In this document: positions 48,801 through 59,422 of the stretch, in pieces | How positions within the stretch are numbered: position 1 is the first letter of the stretch | How the letters are laid out: each line of letters opens with the position of its first letter | Assembly (NCBI GenBank): GCA_905331475.1 | Contig: CAJNYU010001305.1 | Location: 62,001 to 126,000 of the forward strand | Source: Rotaria socialis | Lineage: Eukaryota > Rotifera > Eurotatoria > Philodinida > Philodinidae | Direction: 5' to 3' | DNA: 64,000 nucleotides | Program-made: the position numbers and the translations under genes | The notes under the pieces: generated by a model | What the model was told of the DNA's origin: nothing | Database searches by the model: none | What the model saw: only the letters and a program-made list of their open reading frames with translations

Positions 48801-49976
48801 TTTTCTTTTAATTTCATAATACGAGGATAAAGAGGCTAAAACAAATACACGTATTAATTTTTATTTTAGTGGATATTTCGTGTGTTTTTTTCCAAACCTT
48901 TTCTCCTTGATAAACATTCACATCATTAGTTAATTGCGGTTGTAATGATGTACCGTGAAGATTAGCGAATGCATATAAAATATGTGTGCATAAATCTGAT
49001 GGAATATCTTCAGGATACAAACGAGCTTCTTTCATGGATCTATGCGCACCCCAGTTTGTGAAATAACATATACGATTATGTTTTACTTTAGAAATTTAAA
49101 AGGATGAAAGATACGTTATTTTCTGTCTTTGAAACAACTTTTACCTGATAAAATTGCATGTGATAGAAAAATAAGATAGATAAAAGGCAACAACATCGAT
49201 AAAAGCATAAATGAACGTTGTACATGACATTTGTCTACAAATAGATGTGATCGTTTGTTCCTATTGTTTAAATAGATGATTGATTCTTGTTTGATTACAC
49301 GTTACTATCTTCAAGTTAATCTCTTGTTCAACATAAGTTCGAGTTGAAGGAGAACAATTTTTTCTTTCTCTATAACCTTTCATACTTCATTTTCTTTCTT
49401 TTTGATGCAATATTTCAGCTAAACATAAATGGTGTACAGCAACAGTTACATTACGTGAAGGAACTGGCAAAGTTACGATTAAATCACCATCAGTTAAAAC
49501 ATGTGTTAATGATATACTTTATTTTACAAGAATCATTCATCGGTTCGATTTTATTTTCTTGATTTCAATTTTATTATCTTCTTTTTGTGAATAGTGATCA
49601 ACTTTTATATCCATTCAAAGTGTTAGATCGTGTTAATTTATTTGATATTGATATTATTTATGATGGTATTGGTTTTACAGCACAATCCATTGCAACTCGT
49701 TTAGCCATATCAAAAGCATTGTGTTCATTTATTTCATCTAAAGAAGTTGAATATCTCCGATTAGGTAAAATATTTTCTCTTCAATTTGATCTTTTGTTTT
49801 ATTGATAATCAAATTCTATTTAACTCAAGCTGGTCTATTGACTGAAGATGCAAGACGTAAAGAACGTAAACAACCAGGCAAAAGAAATGCTAGACGAAAA
49901 TATAAATTGTATGTAAAATTCTTTCAAGTTATGTTATCAAAATCATGTTTTATTTTCTTTTAGTCGCAAACGTTAA
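45869..49976 (+). CDS. MRPS9: mitochondrial small-ribosomal-subunit protein uS9m
   Basis: Fourteen exons (45869-45931, 45998-46241, 46307-46410, 46464-46526, 46584-46614, 46673-46752, 46810-46895, 46968-47043, 47105-47230, 47283-47325, 49419-49542, 49595-49764, 49830-49908, 49964-49976) join in phase to 433 residues. Exon 1 encodes a mitochondrial presequence ([18 protein letters not shown], basic and amphipathic). Then comes the MRPS9-specific N-terminal extension ([50 protein letters not shown]), as in human MRPS9. The S9 domain follows ([34 protein letters not shown]) and ends [14 protein letters not shown], the basic tail that reaches the ribosomal P-site tRNA in S9 proteins. Intron 10 (47326-49418) holds most of a chitinase gene on the other strand. 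AATAAA lies at 50229-50234. Confidence 0.96.
47283..49208 (-). CDS. GH18 chitinase, secreted and probably membrane- or GPI-anchored
   Basis: Nine exons (49145-49208, 48898-49085, 48714-48835, 48533-48650, 48346-48470, 48162-48285, 47897-48088, 47703-47825, 47283-47642) join in phase to 471 residues. A signal peptide (about 1-21) is followed by the GH18 barrel: [12 protein letters not shown] (strand 1), [11 protein letters not shown] (SxGG), [13 protein letters not shown] with catalytic Glu149 (DxxDxDxE intact), [31 protein letters not shown] and [14 protein letters not shown]. It should hydrolyse chitin or related beta-1,4-GlcNAc polymers. No chitin-binding domain is present. Instead, the C-terminus is a Ser/Thr/Asn-rich stalk and a hydrophobic end ([19 protein letters not shown]), suggesting GPI or membrane anchoring. 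The gene lies in uS9m intron 10, antisense, and its stop codon falls at the first bases of uS9m exon 10. A further 3' intron cannot be excluded. Confidence 0.93.
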
Positions 49977-51060
49977 AATTCAACGAATTCTTTTCGAAAG
50001 CAAAATGTTTGTTTTTCAACTAGAACATTTTTTTGTATCAAACTGTTTTGTTTTTGATTGATTAAAAACAAACAATCAATATCAATGCTTATGCTGTTAT
50101 ATGTTTTGGAAAAGAAGGGTTCTATTGAAGTATATTGTCGATTGATTAATAGACAAGTCTCACAGAGAACGAATCAGTCCATGTGTCTTATATAAAACAA
50201 ACACATAACTTTAAAACATTGTTTAAAAAATAAAGTTCATTCGAGTTTGAAGATAACTAGCCGATCAATGAGCGAGAAAAATATCTGATAGAAAAAAAGA
50301 ACGTTACATACATATATATATATATCATCATTTTATTTTTGAATCACTAAAAAGATGTCAATAGGATTTTTGTTATATCAATCACTATCAAATGAAAACT
50401 TATCTAAAACATTAAATTAAAGATTTTCATTGGTTATGAACAAAAAATGGGATATATTTGAAAAAGAAAGGAAAATTAAAATCTTCAATATAAACGTTTG
50501 CTCGATTAATCAATTTTTTTATTCTGTTTAGTATTATATTTAAAAAATTTTTGTAAATTTAAAATAAACAAATTAAAAAATTTCAAAATTAAAATTCCTA
50601 CTTGGTGACCACTAAAATCATAATTATTGCATTGTACTCGAATATGAATATGATTTTGAGAAGCAAGAATTGTAGAAACTAGTATCCATCATTCCTATGA
50701 TTTAATTTACGAGATCTTTTTGTTCGGTCGCAGTAATACATCTTACTACAGAAAAAAATATAATAGTAGTAATAATAATAATCATTGTCACAATGTTCCG
50801 CTGATTTTTTTCTGTATTTTCATTGAAATAAATGTTGTCCCAAATAGTCTAATAAGTATGTTCGTACAATAGCTATAAAGATCAAATAATTTGCGTCGTG
50901 TAACACTTCATTTTTTCCTTGTTCTTTTTCTTTGAATTCAATAAAATAAATTCTTGCCTAGAATAGGTTAAAAGAAGTATCTAGTATCCTACTGTTATGA
51001 CTCACACATTTTTATGTCATCTAGCGATTACAATCGTTATGCATCAAGCAAACAAGGAAA
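49977..51060. other. 3' flank of uS9m and upstream of the first CD36 copy
   Basis: AATAAA at 50229-50234, an (AT)n run near 50311-50325, and no exon recognised. Confidence 0.5.
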
Positions 51061-53890
51061 ATGACGAATAAAACTAATTGTGGTGGAATTTTGGCTTCTT
51101 CTCTTGTTATACTTGCTTTTGTTTTCTCTATTTTTTGGAAAAAAGTAATTCAAAGAAATATCATCAATGCAGTAAATTTCAAACCTGATTCAGATAGTTT
51201 CAAAAAGTGGCACAATTCTCCAATCAATAATATTGGAAGCTATCATCTCTTTAATATTACTAATCCTATTGAGATTGTTCATGATCCTACTCCAATAACA
51301 ATCAATGTGAAAGAAATTCGAGCTTATACTTATAATATAAAGACAAGTAAAACAAATATTAAATGGTCAAATGATTATAGAAAGCTTAGCTACGGAGTCG
51401 AACAATTATTTATTCGTCATCCAACGCGATTTGATCCATCATCAGTTCATGATACAGGTGTATTTATTGATTTAGTTCGAGCTATCTTTCGAGCAAGTTA
51501 TGGCCATAAACCATCGCAAGCATTTTATGCTTTGACTGGCATGAATACATTTTATTATAGAAATGCTGTTGAACAATTAGAAGATTTTAATTCAGATCTA
51601 TTTGAAATAGTCCGAGAGAAAATGACTGGACCAAATACAGTTAAATCAGGATTTACTTATCGACGAAACGGTAGTCAATTATATAATATTTCAATCTACA
51701 TCGGTAAGAAATCTACGCCGAGGGAATGTATATTTGATATTTCCTAATACATAGCTATATGAAAATTATCAATGATATATTCTTAAAATTTGTGAATATT
51801 AGAGTTCTATTTTAAGTGAAGGGAGAAAAGAAGGATTAATTGTCAGTGTGTAGTCTTTACTTTTCTGAATAGATGTAATATAATAAGAAAACATCAAATA
51901 AATAACAACACAATAGTTGTAAATTGCATTTTTGATGAACATTTTCATTGACATTCAATCTAATAAAATAATTAGAAAATTCTTAGACAAGGATTTCATC
52001 TGTAAAGCTTTGTAGAACTTGTTACATTGTTTATTTTTGCAAAAAATAATATTCAGAATGACTCATTAAACCATGACTTACGAATTGCAATACTGAAGAA
52101 TCATTATGTTACTAGTAAGCTAAATTTTTGAGTAATTTAAAAACAATGAAGGTTGTACGAAACTTCAGAAAGTTCTATAGACGTCATCATTTTCTACGAA
52201 TAGTTTACTTTATTTGATTGAGTATCCATATGAAAGTATTTATTAAAAGCAGAATTCATAATCATTCCATGCACGGAGAAAAAAGCGTATACTTAATTAA
52301 AACTAGAGCGATTTAAGTAAACTATATCTCTAATAAATATTTTAATTGTTTAAATATTCTGAATATTTGTTCTTTTTATTCCATTAAAACTATTTTGGTT
52401 TGTGTAAAATCACGATCTCCGGTTGATATTTTGCCGAGTAACATTCAATACACGTCCCATGTTAGTCCATATGAAATTATTCATTGATAAATTTTGCAAG
52501 AAAAATAGTACGTCCAAAAGATCACTTTCTTTTGTTATCTCAATTGTAGATTCTATATAAAACTTCAATTTTATAGCAATTATTTCAATCGAATAATAGC
52601 CAAGGATATAGCTACTATGGATTAAAGTATATGCGGTGTCGACAAAATGTACTGATAGATTTCATTGTTATTAATTACTGAACAATTTAATGAGTATTTT
52701 GACAAATCGCAAAATTCAAAATACATATGATAACTCGTTCAGGATTACATGATTTCGTTTATAATATTCGACAATATTCTCAAGTGACTGGACAAGTTTG
52801 AGACTTGTTCTAGAAAAATGATTTGTTCGATGAATAGAATCTATTCTAAATCTTTTTCTAATATATTTAAATAGATTGATTCGAGTTCGATTAAAAGATA
52901 AAAGTATGAGTCTTATTTAATTACATAGAAACGTCCTTTGAAAGACGAAAGAACATGAAATGTGTAAAATAAATTGATTGTAGATTTTGTTTTCATATTA
53001 GCAATTATTATGTCAAGATATTTGAAATTAAAATCTCTCGGAATTTTTCTTAAAAATATCCGGAAGGTCTATGTAAAAGTATCAATGGTATATCGAATCA
53101 GAATAGTCACTAGCAGATGTGTTTATATTCTGTTTACATCCAGATAAAAGAGGTCAAATGCTGAAATTTAATAGTGAGTCAGCTCGATTTAACATCAGCT
53201 CTTCATCTCACTACACATTTCCTGTTTATGAGATGGTCTTACCTTTCCAACAATGCTTTTTGATAAGCCGGAAATATACATCTTTAATGCTGAATTTTGT
53301 CGTTCAATTCCTATTCACTACACTAAGGATGTATCTAGCTTTGGAGGAATAAAAATGTGTGAATACAAAATTAAATTAATTGACTTTGACCATGTTAAAA
53401 ACTTCGAGAATAAAAAGTCATACATGGAAGTTGACAAAATTGATATATCCAAATGTATATCGTAGTCAGTTCCACACAATACAATCTTTCTATCAATAGC
53501 ACACTTTTATGAAAGTAGCAACGAAACAATCCACCGAATGAATATTAATGGATTTAAACCAGAGAGTGGCAATCATGATTCATATATTTATTTTGAACCT
53601 TGTTCAGGTACACCTTTGAAAGCTGTGTACCGCATGCAACTTAATATCGAAGCTATAATTGATCCAATGACGCAATCAAAGGATGGATCTGGATTTACAT
53701 CAATAGAACGTAAAGGTGTCAAACGTTTAATACCAATTCTATGAGTTAATCAAAAAATAGATATTTTCGAAAATTTTATTTGTAAAATTCGACTATCTCT
53801 TTTGTTTCTTTATTCTGGTGAATATTTTTGTATCAGATTAGCAATTGAATTATCAATTGGTCTTATTGTTGTAACAATCCTACCGAACTT
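51061..53890 (+). pseudogene. CD36-family scavenger receptor, broken tandem copy
   Basis: Exon 1 (51061-51703) is open: an N-terminal membrane segment and the CD36 ectodomain start (YHLFNITNPIEIV, RAYTYN in place of GPYTY, DTGVFIDLVRAIFRASYG). A splice to 53144 keeps phase (DKRGQMLKFNSESARFN). Exon 2 then carries a 2-base insertion near 53230 compared with the downstream paralogue, an in-frame TAG after DISKCIS (53463-53465) and a TGA at 53742-53744. Between these, the sequence still follows the paralogue (FCRSIPIHYTKD, YIYFEPCSGTPL, MQLNIEAIIDPM). The C-terminal membrane segment is recognisable as far as about 53890. At least three disabling changes make it a pseudogene, although exon 1 could still be transcribed. 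Its intron (51704-53143) holds nothing recognised. Confidence 0.88.
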
Positions 53891-55314
53891 GTAATGTGTT
53901 GCGTATTCTTAGCCAAACTGTTTGTAATGTACTCTTCTAGTTGTTACTCATACAAAGCTCTGTAGACTTTAATCTCTTCTTCTCTCATTTACATTCCTAA
54001 CATGCACTATCAATTTGTCCTTCACCGATGCATAGTTTACAATCACTACGATCTTTTACGTTTGCACACTAGAGAATGGCATTCTGTATATGTCATTGCC
54101 AATAATCGTGTTATTAGTTGTACTCTTTCGATTTGTCCTTTCACTTCATATTGTTTACGCTGTATCAATCAAAGTCCATCTATGCCACAAAATGGTACAT
54201 AATGAACGAGAAAAATACAGTATAGCACGATTCTTGATAGTTTAATAAAGTATTAGTTAAATAACACTTTATACAACATCTACTACCTCAGAAATCGTCA
54301 CAATTGTTTTTATCGAACTAGCGGTCAAACTGTCAACTAAAAATCATCATTATACACGTAGAACTCATATAAAGGCAAAAGTATTAGTTCAAGATTGAAA
54401 TTTAAAAAGAAAAGCATACTAATAAAATCGTGATCACGTTTCTGTGCTTGTTAGTTGTTATTTTAGTATTTCTTATTTTGTACAAATTGTTTTGTTAAAG
54501 AGAAAAAAGAAAAGCAACAATTTTAATTACAACGTTCATATTATACTCTTGAGATTATTTTCTCTTATAGATTTTTATTTAACCAAAATTTGATCATATG
54601 TTAAATGAATAAGAAAAAGAAAACTAATAAATATTTTGATCGTTTTCTCTTGTACATTTATAATAATTAAAACATTATATTTCGAATAAGAATTATTGAG
54701 ATCGTCGTTTTCACCAATGGATTTTAGCTTTTGAAAAGATACATCGATGTACATGATGAGTTAGAATAAATAGTCAAAACTATTCATTGATCTACAATTT
54801 TTAAAATAATAAAATGGCTATTCCAATATTTTCTCTATTTTGTTCGTTTGGTGTCATTCACAGTAATTTGGTTTGTCATTGAAGAGTTAGATAATATTCT
54901 ATCTAAAATATTATCATTACTCATACCTTTTTTCTTCTTCTTCGTTTCTTTAAATTCTTTTTTAAAATAAACTCTAGTTACTTACAACAACTTCATGTTT
55001 CATTTTCGTAATAGTTTTGATCAAACATACGTAATTATTGTTCGTTTCTAGTTACTTCTCTATGAATAAAACCAAATTGCTGAATATAAAATATGATTAA
55101 TTCAAAAATATCTTCAACTAGGTTTCAACTGAATCCATACAGTTGTTATTGTAACAAGCGTCTGTACGATTCTTCACTTCTACTCATTTTCTTTTGATGT
55201 GATTCTTTACGGTTTATCTTTTCTGAACTTTGAAAACTTTTAAAGACAGCAAAATAATAAAAAAGGAAAAGTTAAAATTTGTGTTTTAATGAAAGTATTA
55301 CTCCTGGACCATAA
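53891..55314. other. spacer between the two CD36 copies
   Basis: AT-rich with no exon recognised. The short frame at 54002-54202 has no domain or splice support. TAA at 55312-55314 is the left target duplication of the next element. Confidence 0.5.
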
Positions 55315-55536
55315 GGCCCTATTCACACCAAAAAGATAAAACAGAATTACCCACTAAGTCGTCTCAAAAAGATGACTTAAGTGTAAATTAACTAATCACG
55401 TTGCTGAATTAGTTTGATTTTTTTCAGTGTGAATAGAGTTGTAACCCGTCAGCTGGGAAATACGTCGGCTCTAACAAAAACACCGGCTTCAGCAAAAATC
55501 GGCTGACGGCTTACACCTCTAATTGTGAATGGAGCC
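55315..55536. mobile_element. Harbinger-type MITE, 222 bp
   Basis: The left end GGCCCTATTCACA and the reverse complement of the right end (GGCTCCATTCACA) match at 11 of 13 bases. TAA is duplicated on both sides (55312-55314 and 55537-55539), the TWA signature of the PIF/Harbinger superfamily. Inside is a GC-richer pair, GTCAGCTG...CGGCTGACGG. It lies about 220 bp upstream of the intact CD36 start codon, so it may sit in that gene's promoter. Confidence 0.8.
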
Positions 55537-55758
55537 TAAGTATATAATTTATTTGATAAGTGATATAGTATCTCAAGATAGAAGCACTTGAATTATACCA
55601 AGAAGACACAGCAGTCAACAATTGCTAATATTAATATCTGCGGCGTGTACGTTTATTTTTCTTTGACGTTCTTTTGTTTGCGGTCGGAGTAGATATTTAT
55701 TTAAAAAAAGAGAAAAGAACAAGAACTCAGCATTCTATCGTCCACAAAGTTTAAAAAG

Positions 55759-58700
55759 ATGCAAAAAAAACAAGAGTATACTTTGAATACTCAGCAAAAT
55801 AAGAAAGCAACAAAACGAATTATTGCAGAAGTGATCATTGCTATTATACTCATAGCACCAGCTATAGTATTATGTGTTGGTTGGCGAAAATTAATTATCA
55901 GGCTTATTCTTCAAAATGTTGAACTTAAACCAAATTCAGTTGGTTTTCAGACATGGCTACATCCACCGACTACTATTACACGAGGTTATCATCTTTTTAA
56001 TATAACTAATCCTACCGAAATTGTTACCAATGCTACTTTGACAACAATCAATTTGAAAGAAACGCGAGCTTATTCATATTCATTATCAGCTACAAAACAA
56101 GATATTCAATGGTCAAATGATAATAAATCAATTAACTATTCAATTCATCGATTATTTACTCGTCATCCAACGCGATTTGATCCATCATCAGTTAATGATA
56201 CAGGTGTATTTGTTGATTTAGTTCGAGCTATCTTTCGAACAAGCTTTGGTCATAAACCATCGCAAGCATTTTATGCTTTGACTGGCATGAATACATTTTA
56301 TTATAGAAATGCTGTTGAACAATTAGAAGGTTTTAATTCAGATCTATTTGAAACAGTCCGAGAGAAAATGACTGGACCAAATACAAATAAAACAGGATTT
56401 ATTTATCGATATAATGGTAGTCGATCATACAATTATACAATCAAATCAGGTATGAATGCAAATCAAATTATTGAAATCATTAATTACTTCAGATACATAT
56501 TTATCATCAAATGAGATATGATTTTATAGCCTTTATTCAAACAGTTGTATATAGATAATACAAGATCATAATAGTATTAAGGTTCCTGATAGCAAAAAAA
56601 GTACTTTATTGTTGATCATAAATGCGCAGTAAGAATACAGCGCTACCTGAAAGTGTATTTTGCCCTAGAAAACAAAAAGACAAAGGCCGAAAAGAGTGAT
56701 GACTAACTGGTTAGACACAAAGATCTCGTGAATTATAATAGCTGTCTACTTTGTCTTCTATCCAATTTTAACTCTACTCAAAAATTCTCCTCATCCTAGT
56801 TCTTACATCCTGAAAAGTAAGTCAACAAACAGTACTCTATCGTTAAACTTAGATCAATCATATCTAAATATTGTAACACAGAAACAAAATAGCAAGAACT
56901 CGAACTTCGTGAGCAGCAACAAAATATGTTTCGTGCACATCCATTCATCTCGTCCATACACTGATATTTTGATATCACTAATCAAGCTCAATTTCATATT
57001 GCTTTCTACTTCAAAGCGGCACTTAAATTCAGTAGATAGTGATCTTGTGTAATATATACTGATTGAAATGAAAGAATGGCGTTTCCTTAAGCTAATATCT
57101 CGTAATATCTGCTCCATAAATGGGATTAGTTTAGGTTTTTTCAAATTTTAGCCAAACTGATCCGAAGCATTGAGAATGTTTTGAAGCTTCACTGCGAGTA
57201 CTTGAAATTATGATTTCTCATCGTTCGCCTTATTTCAAACTATTGTCAATTAATACACATGTATATATTTATCTACTACTTATTTTCACTCTTGTTGCTT
57301 TTAATGTTTATATATTGATTCACAGTGTATCACTTTAACAAAGAATCGAAACGAAGCTGAGATCGATTTCAAAAATTGTAAATTGAACTTTGCCCACGTC
57401 TGATCTGTCTTAGAATTACATAATGAGAATATACGTATAATATAAATAGTTGAACAATTCAACAGTTAATGACTATTGATTTTTCAGTAATCGAGAAAAA
57501 GAAACTTTGAATGACTCAGTGGCGGCGGAGCCACTGAGACTCATGAGGCTTGAGCCTCACCTAGATTTCACAAGATGAGGCTCAGCCTCACTTACTTTTG
57601 TACTGAATATTGTTATTTTTTATTCTTGCATCAAAGCAGGAGCAAAAAAAGTCTTTTTTGGTATTTTCCAATCATCTTTTTTATACTGACCATTTTTATT
57701 TTTACTGCAGTTCAATAAAAAGAAGACTTATTTTCTGCTTGATGCATTCATAAAATTCCACGGTAGAAAAAAGCATATTATGAGCCTCACCTAGCTTAAT
57801 GACGCTCCGCCGCCCCTGGAATGACTATTGGCCTGATGCTACTATATGAGACAAAATTACTTTGAAAAATTCTTATTGTTCTAACACATTCCAAAAAACA
57901 AAAACAGGATGAAAATAGTTTTTTGCTGAAACAAATGTTTCTACGAAGTCAAAAAATCTACTAAAAATCAGCAGAATTCTATACAATGCAGTTCAATAGA
58001 TATGTAATTCTATTCGATCAACATTGAAGTATAAGAAGATAATCATCTGAATCTGCTTATAATTTAAAAGACTTAATATTCTCTGTCTCAAGGCTAGAAC
58101 AAAATCGACACAAAATTCACGTGAAGCATCGTTTTCAAACACATATTTTCGAATATTTCATAAAACTAACGAGTTTTACAATAAATTTTATTAAGTATAG
58201 TAGCAGACAAAGACACGAGCACAATTCTCTAACAATTGCTGAAAATTTGAAATCACTAACCGTGGTCATGGTCGTACTCAAAATTTTACATGCACTTCTC
58301 TGTAAGTCTGATGGAATTGTATAACAATCATCTTAATACTGAGAATATTGATAACTCTATCTAAAAGAGTTTTTCATCATTGATCCTGATAAAAACAGAC
58401 TCTAACTTAGTAGCGAAATAGAAAAATATCTTTCTTTCTTCATCTTTTAAGTGAACCAGTTTATATATACGCTGAGATGGAAAAAGAGCGTTTTAATCTG
58501 TAGAACGCACAATAACATGAAGAAGTTAGTGGATTTCAGTTCATAGTATATGGATATATATCTCTTTGAAAACTGAAATATTTTTCATTTTTTAATTCCA
58601 GGTTTAATGGAAAAAGGTCAAGTGCTTGCGTTTGCCAGTGAAAATGCTCCATTTTCATTTTCATCGCCAACTCCTTATGGCATTCCAATTTATGATGGTT

Positions 58701-59422
58701 TAACATTTGTACCGATGCTTTTCAATAAACCATCATTGAATATTTTTCAAGCTGACTTTTGTCGTCCACTTCATGTTAAATTTAATAGAGTTCTGTCTAT
58801 GTTTGGAGGTATCGACGTTCATGAATATGTTATAAAGTTAGTTGATCTGAATCAATGCACATATCCAAATGATACCAATACATGTCCTGAACTTGATAAG
58901 CTCGATATTTCTCAATGTATATCTGATTCACTTCCAAACAATACAGTCTTTCTATCGAAACCCCATTTTTATGGAATAAGTAATGAAACACGTGCAGAAA
59001 TGAATATTGAAGGATTTACACCGACACGTGAAGAACATGAAGCATTGATTTATTTTGAACCTTATTCTGGCACACCACTTCGTGCTCATCATCGCCTTCA
59101 ACTTAATATTAATGCAACGATTGATCCAATGAAAATGTCAGACTATGGATCTGAACTAACACCAACAGGACGTAAATCTGTCAAACGTTTGTTACCTCTC
59201 GTGTGGATTGATCAAGAAGTTAATGTTAATGATAAAGTTATTAGTATGTTAAGATGGGTTCATCTTGCTTTACGTTATGGACAGGCGATTATCATGGTGC
59301 TAGCTATTGCTCTAGCTATCATTATTATTGTTATTGTGGAAGTTATAGCTAGACGAAAGACAAATAATTCAAGAATGCAACGAGATGGTAATCCAAAATC
59401 AGACTTGTTAATTTCGAAATAA
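55759..59422 (+). CDS. CD36/SCARB/LIMP-2 family scavenger receptor, intact copy
   Basis: Two exons (55759-56449 and 58602-59422) join in phase to 503 residues, the usual CD36 length. A short cytoplasmic N-terminus precedes membrane segment 1 (about residues 20-42). The ectodomain shows FQTWLHPP, YHLFNITNPTEIV, a divergent RAYSYS, DTGVFVDLVRAIF, FQADFCRPLHVKF (human SSDICRSIYAVF), LDISQCISDS, VFLSKPHFYG and IYFEPYSGTPLRAHHRLQLN. A second membrane segment (about 457-480) and a short basic tail follow. Many NxT/S sites indicate glycosylation. Known family roles are the uptake of lipids, lipoproteins and carotenoids, and pathogen recognition, in the plasma or lysosomal membrane. The intron (56450-58601) carries a hAT MITE. 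A TAG-rich tail and AATAAA-like sites follow the stop. Confidence 0.94.
57517..57818. mobile_element. hAT MITE, family B copy 2, uninterrupted
   Basis: Terminal repeats CAGTGGCGGCGGAGC and GCTCCGCCGCCCCTG (14 of 15 matching) with a perfect 8-bp target duplication GAATGACT (57509-57516 and 57819-57826). It is about 85-90% identical by eye to the outer parts of 32925-33750 and serves as its empty-site reference. It lies within the intron of the intact CD36 gene. No coding capacity. Confidence 0.95.

Noticed and set aside
55759-59422. Initial impression that the intact CD36 protein lacks the middle cysteine segment
   Set aside because: On closer alignment FVPMLFNKPSLNIFQADFCR matches human [20 protein letters not shown], and the total length (503) is normal, so nothing is missing.
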